DNA of 33,206 nucleotides from Clostridia bacterium (GCA_021205365.1 JAJPXP010000051.1:37239-70444); one strand, 5' to 3'. Numbered from the stretch's first letter, positions 16,368 to 24,158 are shown. Notes: generated by a model not told the origin, from the letters alone. Translations and numbers: made by a program.

Positions 16368-17817
16368 ATTTACCACACGCTTCCAACACACCCAGCAGAA
16401 ACTTCCATGTCCGCTGGGCAGATGGGACAGACAGTTTTTCCCTGGTTGTATGGATTTCCAAAATATCCGGCCCGAAGGAAATACAGTCCAGATGATCGAG
16501 TTTTCCAGACAGCAGGCCGCATTCCAGTCCTGCATGGATTGCTTGCACAACTGGCGGCTTTCCATACTGCTTTGTATATACATCTACCATGATCTCCCGC
16601 AGTTTGGAATCCTGCTTGTATTCCCATGCCGGATATTCACCCATGACCTCACAGTATCCGCCCAAACGTCCGCAGATATCTGCAAGCTGCTGAAGCAGCT
16701 CCTGTTTTTCCGTATTCACGCTGCTGCGGACAGAAAATGTCATATGCATACCGCGGAAATCCACCGTAAGGATACCCAAATTCAGCGACGTCTGGACAAG
16801 GCCCTCGATATCACTGCTCATCTTCTGTACACCGTTCGGTACCTGCTGCAGGGCTGACAGTACGCTTCTGCGACAGTCACCCATCATAGTCTCAAAGGTA
16901 TCTTCCGTCAGCGGTGTAACTTCAATCGCAATATCCGGGTCAGCTTCGGCGTATTCCGCGCGGTAAACTGCCTGCTGCTTTGCCGCAAATGCGCACAGAT
17001 CATTCAGGCGTTCCGGCACGATGACGACATCTGCCGTGGATTCCCTGGCGATGGCATTGTCTTTCAAACCTCCGCTTACTGCACAAAGGGCATAGGCAAA
17101 CTCTGCATCCATTTCATTCAGGAAACGTCCCATGAGCTGATTGGAATTTCCAAGGCCCTTATTGATTTCCGTACCGGAATGTCCGCCCCGCAGTCCTGTC
17201 AGCTTAACCGATACACGCAGACCCTTCTTCAGCGTCCACATCAATGGAATATGACAGCTTGCAGTAGCCCCTCCGGCACAGCTTGCCAGCAGGATGCCCT
17301 CCTCCTCAGAATCAATATTCAATACTCTGCGTGCTTTTACCTCTGACAGATCAATCGCTGCTGCACCCAGCATACCGATCTCTTCGTCTACTGTCAGTAG
17401 AATCTCCAGCGGCGGATGCGGAATATCCGCCGCATCCAGAATTGCCAGCGCGTATGCCACAGCAATACCGTCGTCACCACCCAGTGTGGTATCCTCGGCC
17501 CAAATCCATTCGCCGTCCGTCTGCAAACGCAGACTTTCTGTCTGCATATCAATGTCACAATCCGGTGTCTTTTCGCATACCATATCTAAGTGGCCCTGCA
17601 GCATCACAGGCTGTGACTGTTCCATGCCAGCGGTTGCCGGCGCAAAGATAATCACGTTATTGCTGTCATCCTGTATGCAACGCAGACCTCGCTGCTGTGC
17701 AAACTGCACACAGAAATCACTGATTGCCTTTGTGTTGCGTGAACCGTGCGGGATTGCACAGATCTGTTCAAAAATTTGAAATACGCCTGACGGCTGCAAG
17801 TTTGTCAAAACTGCCAT
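16366..17817 (-). CDS. pepD: Aminoacyl-histidine dipeptidase (M20 family, PepD)
   Basis: A 483-residue cytoplasmic metallodipeptidase that cuts dipeptides such as Xaa-His and supplies amino acids. M20 di-zinc motifs are seen in order: GHLDMVCEK near residue 78, TTLGGDDGIAVAYALAI near 115, the catalytic TVDEEIGMLGA near 145, and RGGHSGTEINKGLGN near 210 at the dimerisation/lid region. The C-terminus has a conserved HAGLECGLL. The ATG at 17817 is 9 bases after AAGGAG; a TTG at 17826 in the same frame was not used. The gene is a single unit, convergent with tex. Confidence 0.94.
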   Translation of the reverse strand: MAVLTNLQPSGVFQIFEQICAIPHGSRNTKAISDFCVQFAQQRGLRCIQDDSNNVIIFAPATAGMEQSQPVMLQGHLDMVCEKTPDCDIDMQTESLRLQTDGEWIWAEDTTLGGDDGIAVAYALAILDAADIPHPPLEILLTVDEEIGMLGAAAIDLSEVKARRVLNIDSEEEGILLASCAGGATASCHIPLMWTLKKGLRVSVKLTGLRGGHSGTEINKGLGNSNQLMGRFLNEMDAEFAYALCAVSGGLKDNAIARESTADVVIVPERLNDLCAFAAKQQAVYRAEYAEADPDIAIEVTPLTEDTFETMMGDCRRSVLSALQQVPNGVQKMSSDIEGLVQTSLNLGILTVDFRGMHMTFSVRSSVNTEKQELLQQLADICGRLGGYCEVMGEYPAWEYKQDSKLREIMVDVYTKQYGKPPVVQAIHAGLECGLLSGKLDHLDCISFGPDILEIHTTREKLSVPSAQRTWKFLLGVLEACGK

Positions 17818-18112
17818 ACAAACCAACTCCTTTTGTCTGTATTCATGATATCATGTTCTGTCAGAAATAAAAAGCGCCAACGCTGCAATAATTTTTTATC
17901 CGTATTTTTTCTTTTTTCCTCTCCGTTTTATCCAATTTTTTCGTCATTTTCTCCAGCTATACTCTATTTTGGATGAAATCCCATTGTTATTTTATCCATT
18001 TAGGCCAAACATTCAAATGCAAATCTGTGAAACATTCTTAAAATACTATGGTTCCAATCGGAATTTTTATACACTTTGTAACATGACAAACAAAACCAAA
18101 AGGAGTATTATA
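17818..18112. other. AT-rich intergenic region before the micropeptide gene
   Basis: The stretch holds long T-rich runs (17888-17980) and no credible gene. TATACA at 18068-18073 might be a -10 for the downstream micropeptide unit, but I found no good -35 for it. Confidence 0.5.
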
Positions 18113-18142
18113 ATGCCAACAAAACAAAGATACACCAAGTAA
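18113..18142 (+). CDS. Nine-residue micropeptide ORF upstream of the 63-aa gene
   Basis: ATG at 18113 opens a 9-residue reading frame (MPTKQRYTK, stop at 18140-18142). A strong ribosome site AAAAGGAG (18097-18104) stands 8 bases upstream. The stop codon is followed after two bases by the ribosome site of the next gene (AAAGGAGG, from 18144). It could be a leader peptide that couples or regulates translation of the 63-aa protein, or a basic micropeptide in its own right. It is too short for homology to help. Confidence 0.5.
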   Translation: MPTKQRYTK

Positions 18143-18159
18143 CAAAGGAGGTGCCCGCT

Positions 18160-18351
18160 ATGGGATTATTAAGTGAAATCCATCAGATCAGCAAATCCGG
18201 TTCCCGCGACCAGTTGAATACACTTCTTTATACAGGTTCAAATAGCGCGCGTGTACCAAATTTGTATACACAGCGTGATTCTGTTTCCAAAATCCGTCAC
18301 AATGCTGAGATTTCTCTGGCAGCGATTGCTCCGGTAATCAGAACCTATTAA
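18160..18351 (+). CDS. Hypothetical small protein, 63 aa
   Basis: I do not recognise this protein. It begins MGLLSEIHQISKSGSRDQLN, has a middle rich in Asn, Ser and Arg, and ends in a more hydrophobic stretch (EISLAAIAPVIRTY). There is no signal peptide and no full membrane segment. The ribosome site AAAGGAGGTG is near-perfect and 8 bases from the ATG at 18160, so high expression is likely. It forms a two-frame unit with the 9-residue ORF just upstream and ends at a terminator at 18409. Similar small well-translated genes in Clostridia are often species-specific. Confidence 0.7.
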   Translation: MGLLSEIHQISKSGSRDQLNTLLYTGSNSARVPNLYTQRDSVSKIRHNAEISLAAIAPVIRTY

Positions 18352-18408
18352 TTTGTTAAATCCTTACCAATTTCACTCATAATACATTAATTTTCCTATT
18401 CTCCTACC

Positions 18409-18450
18409 AAAAGGGGAGGCACTCCGCATGGAAGATGCCTCCCTTTTCAT
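18409..18450 (+). terminator. Intrinsic terminator after the 63-aa gene
   Basis: AAAAGGGGAGGCA (18409-18421) pairs, with one bulged G, with TGCCTCCCTTTT (18436-18447). A T-rich end follows. Confidence 0.8.
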
Positions 18451-18519
18451 TTGTCATTACCCGGAAGGACAGGGCTGAAATGGAAACTATCACAGGGTTA
18501 CAGCTTTCCCTATATGCTC

Positions 18520-18548
18520 TTGATTGTTTCCTCCAATCGTGCTATACT
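18520..18548 (+). promoter_or_regulatory. Promoter of the ABC-F leader and gene
   Basis: TTGATT (18520-18525), 17 bases, TATACT (18543-18548). Transcription should start near 18555, giving a leader of about 240 bases before the ABC-F start. Confidence 0.75.
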
Positions 18549-18579
18549 CATATAAAATTCAAACAAACGAGGTGGAATA

Positions 18580-18603
18580 ATGATTCGCTTTTCTTGCAGA
18601 TAA
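18580..18603 (+). CDS. Seven-residue leader peptide of the ABC-F gene
   Basis: ATG at 18580 opens MIRFSCR with its stop at 18601-18603. GAGG (18569-18572) lies 7 bases upstream. It begins about 25 bases after the predicted transcription start and precedes a terminator and an Lsa-like ABC-F gene. Antibiotic resistance ABC-F and methylase genes are often controlled by ribosomes stalling on such short leader ORFs. The role here is inferred from this arrangement. Confidence 0.6.
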   Translation: MIRFSCR

Positions 18604-18792
18604 AATTGGAATATGCAGCCGTATTGTACATTTATCATACTGCTGCGCCATTGCAGGAAAAGTATCAATGAATCCACTCATACTATCATTTTGCCGCTGC
18701 CTCCGGGAGCGGTATGTTTTGCTATGATGAGCTGCAGGAATTGATTTTCCTGCAGCTTTTATTTTTTGTTTCGATCAAGGAGATGATGCAAA
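18604..18792 (+). promoter_or_regulatory. Attenuator leader with alternative hairpins before ABC-F
   Basis: After the leader peptide, GCAGC/GTAT (18615-18624) can pair with ATAC/GCTGC (18637-18646). CCGCT and AGCGG form a hairpin further on (about 18694-18712). TGCAGGAA at 18652-18659 repeats the terminator 5' arm and can pair with its 3' arm (18747-18754), which would prevent the terminator. These are candidate antiterminator pairings; folding was done by eye. Confidence 0.5.
18731..18767 (+). terminator. Attenuator terminator upstream of the ABC-F start
   Basis: GCTGCAGGAA (18731-18740) pairs perfectly with TTCCTGCAGC (18747-18756) and is followed by TTTTATTTTTTG. No coding gene needs ending here: it lies between the leader ORF and the ABC-F ribosome site, as expected of an attenuator. 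Confidence 0.85.
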
Positions 18793-20253
18793 ATGTCAAT
18801 GATTCAAGTAGAAAATCTTACATTTTCCTATGCTTCAAGTTATGATAATATTTTTGAGGATGTCAGTTTTCAAATCGATACAGATTGGAAACTCGGCTTT
18901 ATCGGCAGGAATGGCAGAGGAAAAACAACCTTTCTCAACCTGCTGCTCGGCAAACAGGAATACAGCGGAAAAATCATATCCTCTGTACAGTTTGATTACT
19001 TTCCATATCCGGTTGCGGAGCAAAGCAGGATTACGGAAACTATCCTGCTGGAAATATGCCCACTTGCCGAGGAATGGGAATTGATGCGGGAATTGTCTTA
19101 TCTCGATGTGGATGTCAGCGTACTCTGGCGTCCATTTGAAACGCTGTCCAACGGAGAACAGACTAAGGTCTTACTGACCGCCCTTTTTCTAAACGAAGGG
19201 CATTTCCTGCTGATTGATGAACCGACCAACCATTTGGATACCAAAGCAAGAGAACTGGTTTCTGCCTATCTGCGGAAGAAAAAGGGATTTATTCTGGTCT
19301 CCCATGACCGCCACTTTTTAGACGGATGTGTTGACCATATAATATCCCTTAACAGAACAAATATTGACGTGCAGAGCGGAAATTTCTCATCGTGGATGAC
19401 AAATTTTCAGCGGCAGCAGCAGTTTGAACAGACTCAGCAGGAACGCCTGCAAAAAGATATCCGGCATTTACAGCAGGCGGCAAGGCGCTCTGCGGTCTGG
19501 TCTGACCGCGTCGAAGCATCCAAGATTGGCGCAGCAGATAAGGGATATGTCGGTCACAAGGCTGCTAAAATGATGAAACGGGCAAAGTCCTGCGAAGCAA
19601 GGCATCAGCGGGCAATCGAGCAGCAATCGGGTCTGTTGAAGAATATCGAAACCATGGAAAACCTCAAGCTGTCGCCGCTTTCCTATCATACGGATACGCT
19701 GATATCTTTTTCCGATGTTGCAGTCAGCTATGACAGCAATCCGGTTTGCGCTCCGGTTTCTTTTGCCGTAAAACGCGGTGATCGGATTATTTTGGAAGGA
19801 AAAAATGGAAGCGGCAAAAGCAGCCTGTTGAAGCTTCTGACTGGACAGCCCATTGCATATACTGGTACCATACACAGAGGTTCCGGCCTTGTGATTTCTT
19901 ATGTACCACAGGACACCTCATATCTGCATGGCTCTTTAACAGATTTTGCCAAAGAAAATCACATAGACGAAAGTCTGTTCAAGGCGATTCTGCGAAAGAT
20001 GGATTTCGAGCGCATACAATTTGAAAAAGATATGCGGGACTTTTCCGGCGGGCAAAAGAAAAAGGTACTGATTGCCCAGAGCCTCTGTACGAAAGCACAC
20101 CTATATGTGTGGGATGAACCGTTGAACTTTATCGACATTTATTCACGTATGCAGATCGAACAGCTGCTGAAGGATTTTTCTCCCTCCATGGTATTTGTCG
20201 AGCACGATAAGGCTTTCCAGGAATCGATTGCAACCAAGATTATCAGGCTATAG
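18793..20253 (+). CDS. ABC-F ribosomal protection protein, Lsa-like
   Basis: A 486-residue cytoplasmic protein with two ABC ATPase domains and no membrane part. ABC-F resistance proteins bind the ribosome E site and dislodge drugs from the peptidyl transferase centre. Domain 1 has Walker A GRNGRGKTT (38-46), signature LSNGEQTKVLL and Walker B LLIDEPTNHLD. The charged interdomain arm is at about 200-290. Domain 2 has Walker A GKNGSGKSS (about 336), signature FSGGQKKK (about 417) and a degenerate Walker B VWDEPLNFID. NWKLG-like DWKLGFIGRNGRGKTT, LWRPFETLS and KAAKMMKRAK resemble the Lsa group, which gives resistance to lincosamides, streptogramin A and pleuromutilins. The ATG at 18793 follows GGAG. 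The drug range is not proven by sequence. Control is probably by the upstream attenuator. Confidence 0.9.
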   Translation: MSMIQVENLTFSYASSYDNIFEDVSFQIDTDWKLGFIGRNGRGKTTFLNLLLGKQEYSGKIISSVQFDYFPYPVAEQSRITETILLEICPLAEEWELMRELSYLDVDVSVLWRPFETLSNGEQTKVLLTALFLNEGHFLLIDEPTNHLDTKARELVSAYLRKKKGFILVSHDRHFLDGCVDHIISLNRTNIDVQSGNFSSWMTNFQRQQQFEQTQQERLQKDIRHLQQAARRSAVWSDRVEASKIGAADKGYVGHKAAKMMKRAKSCEARHQRAIEQQSGLLKNIETMENLKLSPLSYHTDTLISFSDVAVSYDSNPVCAPVSFAVKRGDRIILEGKNGSGKSSLLKLLTGQPIAYTGTIHRGSGLVISYVPQDTSYLHGSLTDFAKENHIDESLFKAILRKMDFERIQFEKDMRDFSGGQKKKVLIAQSLCTKAHLYVWDEPLNFIDIYSRMQIEQLLKDFSPSMVFVEHDKAFQESIATKIIRL

Positions 20254-20282
20254 GCATACCACTGTCCGGTGAGCAGAGACAC

Positions 20283-20325
20283 AAAAAATCCCGGTATGCA
20301 CACGCATAACCGGGATTGATTTCTC
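20283..20325. terminator. Terminator between ABC-F and hisB
   Basis: AATCCCGGT (20287-20295) pairs with ACCGGGATT (20309-20317). On the minus strand it is followed by a T-run (20283-20288), so it is strong for hisB; on the plus strand GATTTCT gives a weaker end for ABC-F. Confidence 0.8.
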
Positions 20326-20341
20326 TGCCACAATATTCAGA

Positions 20342-20929
20342 TTATAATGTTCCCTTTGTAGAAAGTACATCTGTGATGCGTTCATCATACATAGTTGCCG
20401 CATCAAGCGCCTTGGCAAATGCCTTAAACATTGCTTCCATTATATGATGGTTGTTGGAGCCATATAATACTTTAATATGCAGGTTCATGGCGCCGGCATA
20501 GGAAACGGCATAGAAAAATTCACGTGCCATTTCGGTATCCATATCACCGCAGCGGTCTGCCGTAAACGCTGCATCAAATACGAGATACGGTCTGCCGGAC
20601 AGGTCAACGGCACACAGCACCAGCGCTTCATCCATTGGAAGGATACAGGAGCCATACCGCTTGATACCTTTCTTGTCCCCGACTGCTTCGCGGATTGCAT
20701 TGCCCAGCACGATGCCGGTATCCTCAATGGTATGATGACAGTCAACCTCAAGATCCCCATTCACCTTTAACTTGACATCAAACAGGCCGTGGCGTGCAAA
20801 CCCGTTCATCATGTGGTCAAAAAATCCAACGCCGCTGTCAATATCCGCCTTACCTGTACCATCAATATGAAAATCCAGTTTAATTTTTGTTTCGTTTGTA
20901 TTTCGTTCGATACTGCTGGTGCGTGCCAT
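20342..20929 (-). CDS. hisB: Imidazoleglycerol-phosphate dehydratase HisB
   Basis: A 195-residue enzyme that dehydrates imidazole glycerol phosphate in histidine synthesis. The manganese-binding motifs are present: GVGFFDHMMNGFARHG near residue 34, DCHHTIEDTGIVLG near 63, and GSNNHHIMEAMFKAFAKAL near 160. The length is that of the single-function enzyme, not fused to the histidinol phosphatase. The ATG at 20929 has AGGAGG just upstream. The gene has its own promoter (20968-20996) and stands apart from other his genes, none of which are in this window. That isolation is unusual for Clostridia, where hisB is often in an operon. Confidence 0.96.
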   Translation of the reverse strand: MARTSSIERNTNETKIKLDFHIDGTGKADIDSGVGFFDHMMNGFARHGLFDVKLKVNGDLEVDCHHTIEDTGIVLGNAIREAVGDKKGIKRYGSCILPMDEALVLCAVDLSGRPYLVFDAAFTADRCGDMDTEMAREFFYAVSYAGAMNLHIKVLYGSNNHHIMEAMFKAFAKALDAATMYDERITDVLSTKGTL

Positions 20930-20967
20930 GCAATCTGCCTCCTGTTATATATAATAGAACTGTCTCT

Positions 20968-20996
20968 ATTATACCAATCCCCGGCGCGTCTTGCAA
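20968..20996 (-). promoter_or_regulatory. hisB promoter
   Basis: On the minus strand TTGCAA (20991-20996), 17 bases, TATAAT (20968-20973), with TGG before the -10. It lies inside the gap between hisB and the 99-aa gene, so hisB can be transcribed alone. Confidence 0.75.
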
Positions 20997-21002
20997 TGGT
21001 GG

Positions 21003-21302
21003 TTAACAGCGTACTGGAAAGCCAGTCAGTGCAAATTGCCGCGAATCAATGTAGACATCCAGCTCCAGCATGCCGTCTTCCAGTACCCCATTGGCATGGA
21101 AATCTACTTCCTGGTCTTCAAACCAGATACTGCCGCAAAAATCCCGTACATCATCTACCATCTTTCCCTCTGTAATATTTGTCCCATGGCCCATCATAAT
21201 AAGATACCCGGTCACGCCTGCCTCTGTCTGACACAGATCCAACGAACCGGAAAGCAGCCCCGCCGGACTATCGAAAAAAATATGATACTTTTCCTGCTGC
21301 AT
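21003..21302 (-). CDS. Hypothetical protein, 99 aa, beta-rich
   Basis: I do not recognise this protein. It starts MQQEKYHIFFDSPAGLLSGS. Alternating hydrophobic residues (GVTGYLIMMG, GSIWFEDQEVDFHANG, GMLELDVYID) suggest a small beta-barrel or sandwich. There is no signal peptide or membrane segment, and no obvious catalytic motif. The ATG at 21302 has a strong AAAGGAG site. It precedes hisB on the same strand by 73 bases, but hisB has its own promoter, so a functional link is uncertain. Confidence 0.7.
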   Translation of the reverse strand: MQQEKYHIFFDSPAGLLSGSLDLCQTEAGVTGYLIMMGHGTNITEGKMVDDVRDFCGSIWFEDQEVDFHANGVLEDGMLELDVYIDSRQFALTGFPVRC

Positions 21303-21489
21303 GCTGTTATCTCCTTTCTCTGTTATTTTTCGGAACGTATCGGATCCAATCTTTATGTTTCCCTCAAAAATAGTAGTATATCTTCACTAATTTCTTATCT
21401 TTTTCAAAGATAAAACCCGATACATTGATTCATTTTAATTATATTATACCGATTTAATGTGAACAAGTCATGAACAACCAAGGAAATAT

Positions 21490-21534
21490 TTTGTAAACAA
21501 ATTTGCAAAAACGGTTATAAAACAGGGAATTCCC
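21490..21534. promoter_or_regulatory. Palindromes upstream of the TetR gene (possible operator)
   Basis: TTTGTAAACAAA (21490-21501) is an inverted repeat with a 2-base centre, and GGGAATTCCC (21525-21534) is a perfect 10-base palindrome next to the proposed -35 TTGTTT (21536-21541). Either could bind the TetR-family product of the next gene. This is inference from position only. Confidence 0.3.
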
Positions 21535-21535
21535 C

Positions 21536-21565
21536 TTGTTTCGCACCTTTTCCACGTTCTATAAT
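21536..21565 (+). promoter_or_regulatory. Promoter of the TetR gene
   Basis: TTGTTT (21536-21541), 18 bases, TATAAT (21560-21565). The ribosome site AAAGGAGG follows at 21572-21579. Confidence 0.6.
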
Positions 21566-21589
21566 AGAGAAAAAGGAGGAATCTGCTGT

Positions 21590-22177
21590 ATGGCGAAAAA
21601 AGACCCGAGAAACACAAAAGGACGCATTGTGGATGCCGCCTGGGCACTGTTTTATGAACAGGGCTATGAGGAAACTACCATTGATGACATTGTTGAGCGT
21701 TCGGAAACCTCCAAAGGCTCATTTTACCACTATTTTGGAAGCAAGGACGCCCTGCTCTCTTCCCTATCCTATTTATTTGATGCAAAATATGAACAGCTGA
21801 TGCAGGAAATCGATCCGGAAATGAACAGCTTCGATAAGCTGATGTATCTCAACCACGAGCTGTTTCTGATGATCGAAAACAGCATTCCAATGGATCTGCT
21901 GGCGCAGATGTATTCCTCCCAGCTGGTCACGTTCGGCGACCGTCATCTGCTGAATCAGGGCCGCACCTATTACCGTGTCCTGCGCAAAATCGTCATGGAG
22001 GGACAGAAACGCGGACAGATGCGCACAGATGTCTCCGTCAACGAGATCGTCAAGGCATATGCTATGCTGGAACGCGCTATGATTTATGACTGGTGTATAT
22101 GCAACGGAGATTATTCTCTTTATCAGTATTCCGGTACAATACTTCCTATGTTTTTAAATACGTATAAAGTCGTTTAA
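21590..22177 (+). CDS. TetR/AcrR family transcriptional regulator
   Basis: A 195-residue DNA-binding regulator. The N-terminal helix-turn-helix is typical of TetR: RIVDAAWALFYEQGYEETTI then DIVERSETSKGSFYHYFGSK (about residues 11-55). The C-terminal part is helical and should bind an unknown ligand and form the dimer. The ATG at 21590 follows AAAGGAGG; an in-frame start at 21536 lies at the promoter and was rejected. The gene stands between a divergent 99-aa gene and putP, 170 bases upstream of the latter, so it may regulate itself or putP. No terminator is seen between it and putP. Confidence 0.9.
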   Translation: MAKKDPRNTKGRIVDAAWALFYEQGYEETTIDDIVERSETSKGSFYHYFGSKDALLSSLSYLFDAKYEQLMQEIDPEMNSFDKLMYLNHELFLMIENSIPMDLLAQMYSSQLVTFGDRHLLNQGRTYYRVLRKIVMEGQKRGQMRTDVSVNEIVKAYAMLERAMIYDWCICNGDYSLYQYSGTILPMFLNTYKVV

Positions 22178-22276
22178 TTTTTATTTTTTCCTTTTTCAAC
22201 GCAAAAAAGTTTTGATTTTATTGTATAGTTGAATTTATAGTCCAGACTTCATTCTAGTATTGAGTTCATATTTTCG

Positions 22277-22306
22277 TTTACTTTTTTCTATGCTAAAATG
22301 TATAAG
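22277..22306 (+). promoter_or_regulatory. Possible putP promoter
   Basis: TTTACT (22277-22282), 18 bases, TATAAG (22301-22306). An alternative extended -10 (TGC before TAAAAT, 22294-22299) overlaps it. The choice is uncertain. Confidence 0.4.
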
Positions 22307-22347
22307 TATCGTTTTTACAGGCATTCTATTATAAAGGAGTAAGTGAA

Positions 22348-23880
22348 ATGTCAACCACAATTATCGTCATTGCTATCATCATTTATCTGGCAATGATGCT
22401 GTACATCGGTTTTCGTTTCTCCCGCAGGAACAAAAACACCGATGATTTCTATCTTGGAGGACGCAAGCTCGGCCCGCTGGTAACGGCGATGAGCGCCGAA
22501 GCTTCTGACATGAGCAGCTGGCTGCTGATGGGTCTTCCGGGTGTTGCTTATCTGACCGGTATCGCAGATGCTGCCTGGACTGCAATTGGACTTGCGATCG
22601 GTACATATCTCAACTGGCTGATTGTTGCACGCCGCATCCGTATTTACACACATACAACCAATTCCATCACCATTCCTGACTTCTTCTCTGACCGCTATGG
22701 TGATAAGAAGCACGTGCTGTCTTCCGTAGCAGCAGTCATTATCATCATCTTCTTTATCCCGTATACCGCTTCCGGCTTCTCTGCCTGCGGCAAGCTGTTT
22801 AATCAGCTGTTCGGTGTAGATTATATGGTTGCTATGGTTGTCAGTGCCGCTATTATCGTTGGTTATTGTGCGCTGGGCGGTTTCCTTGCAGCGAGCACAA
22901 CCGACTTGATTCAGTCCATCGTTATGACCATTGCACTGATTGTCGTTGTATTCTATGGGATTAGCTCTGCAGGCGGCATAGATGCTGTTATGACCAATGC
23001 GCAGTCCCTGCCGGGTTATCTGAGCCTGACCAATATTTACGACCCGGAAACCGGTACTTCTTCGGTTTACGGTGCTTTGACCTCCGCTTCCATGCTGGCA
23101 TGGGGCCTCGGCTACTTCGGCATGCCGCATGTGCTGCTGCGCTTTATGGCAACAGAGGATGAGAATAAGCTCAAGACCTCCCGCCGTATTGCAACCGTCT
23201 GGGTTGTAATCTCGATGGCAGTTGCCGTATTCATCGGTATCGTTGGCCTGGCTATGACCAAGGCTGGTACTCTGCCAGCTTTGGAGGATTCCGAAAGAAT
23301 CATCATTAATATTGCACAGCTGATTAGCGGGCATGGCGTTCTGGCTGCTATTATTGCAGGTGTTATTCTCGCTGGCATCCTGGCTGCTACTATGTCTACC
23401 GCCGATTCCCAGCTGCTGGCAGCTTCCTCCAGCTTCTCTCAGAATCTGCTGCAGGATCTGTTCGGCGTAAAACTGACGCAGAAGCAGAGTATTCTGGCAG
23501 CTCGTCTGACCGTTGTTGTCATCTCCATCATTGCCGTATTCCTGGCACGTGACCCAAACAGCTCTGTATTTCGCATTGTATCGTTTGCATGGGCTGGCTT
23601 CGGTGCAACCTTTGGCCCAATCGTCCTGCTTGCCCTGTTCTGGAAGCGTTCTAACCTTTATGGCGCTCTGGCAGGCATGGTTGCAGGCGGCGTTATGGTA
23701 TTCGTCTGGAAGTTTGGTATTGCTACCCTTGGCGGTGCATTTGCAATTTACGAACTGCTTCCAGCATTTGTTGTTGCATTGATTGTAAATGTCATTGTCA
23801 GCCTGGTTACTCCGGCTCCGTCGACAGAGGTTATCGACGTTTACAACAAGGTTTCAGCGCTGATTTCCAAGAAGAATTAA
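22348..23880 (+). CDS. putP: Sodium/proline symporter PutP
   Basis: A 510-residue membrane transporter of the sodium:solute symporter family that takes up proline with Na+. About thirteen hydrophobic segments are visible. Landmarks are DDFYLGGRKLGP near residue 32, SAEASDMSSWLLMGLPG (about 50-66; the Asp and Trp important in PutP), and LAATMSTADSQLLAASSSF (about 348; the Ser-Thr pair of the second sodium site). Length and motifs match PutP rather than the pantothenate or sugar branches. The ATG at 22348 follows AAAGGAG. It may serve amino acid fermentation or osmotic protection; no proline catabolic gene is near. It ends at the terminator at 23898. Confidence 0.93.
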   Translation: MSTTIIVIAIIIYLAMMLYIGFRFSRRNKNTDDFYLGGRKLGPLVTAMSAEASDMSSWLLMGLPGVAYLTGIADAAWTAIGLAIGTYLNWLIVARRIRIYTHTTNSITIPDFFSDRYGDKKHVLSSVAAVIIIIFFIPYTASGFSACGKLFNQLFGVDYMVAMVVSAAIIVGYCALGGFLAASTTDLIQSIVMTIALIVVVFYGISSAGGIDAVMTNAQSLPGYLSLTNIYDPETGTSSVYGALTSASMLAWGLGYFGMPHVLLRFMATEDENKLKTSRRIATVWVVISMAVAVFIGIVGLAMTKAGTLPALEDSERIIINIAQLISGHGVLAAIIAGVILAGILAATMSTADSQLLAASSSFSQNLLQDLFGVKLTQKQSILAARLTVVVISIIAVFLARDPNSSVFRIVSFAWAGFGATFGPIVLLALFWKRSNLYGALAGMVAGGVMVFVWKFGIATLGGAFAIYELLPAFVVALIVNVIVSLVTPAPSTEVIDVYNKVSALISKKN

Positions 23881-23897
23881 TGCTATAGACAAATTGA

Positions 23898-23936
23898 GCA
23901 GATTTCCCACAGTGATGTGCGGAAATCTGCTTTTTA
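23898..23936 (+). terminator. Intrinsic terminator after putP
   Basis: GCAGATTTCC (23898-23907) pairs with GGAAATCTGC (23921-23930) and is followed by TTTTT. Confidence 0.9.
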
Positions 23937-23945
23937 TGTCTCCTT

Positions 23946-24107
23946 TGTCGAATAATGTCGATAAATTTTTATGTTGTCGATTCGTCATTTTGCTACATTC
24001 TGTCTTTTCCTGTCAAAAGGTTTTATTCGCTCAAAATATACACATTTTTGTTACATATTTTACATTTAACACCGAATTTTGCATTGTCGACTGAAATATG
24101 TGTCGGA
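23946..24107. promoter_or_regulatory. Cluster of five Spo0A-box-like sites upstream of spo0A
   Basis: The 0A-box consensus TGTCGAA occurs perfectly at 23946-23952 and with one mismatch at 23956-23962 (TGTCGAT), 23975-23981 (TGTCGAT) and 24085-24091 (TGTCGAC). A weaker copy is TGTCGGA (24101-24107). The first three are 10 and 19 bases apart, close to whole helical turns, and all five have the same orientation. This suggests that Spo0A binds its own upstream region cooperatively. Confidence 0.65.
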
Positions 24108-24129
24108 AATTTTTATGTATTTTCCGGAC

Positions 24130-24158
24130 TTGTCCGCCAAAATAACCTACGATATAAT
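24130..24158 (+). promoter_or_regulatory. spo0A promoter (sigma-A type)
   Basis: TTGTCC (24130-24135), 17 bases, TATAAT (24153-24158). The weaker 0A-like sites end about 22 bases upstream of the -35. I saw no convincing sigma-H element. Confidence 0.65.

Noticed and set aside
18435-18671. A 78-codon plus-strand frame upstream of the ABC-F gene
   Set aside because: It spans the promoter and the leader-peptide ORF and has no ribosome site.
21491-21518. TTGTAAACA followed by GGTTATAA upstream of the TetR gene as a second BirA operator
   Set aside because: The right half is poor, the spacing is 13 instead of 14-15, and no biotin gene is downstream.
22351-23334. A 327-codon minus-strand frame opposite putP
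   Set aside because: Asn-, His- and Gln-rich composition typical of the complement of a membrane protein gene; no ribosome site.
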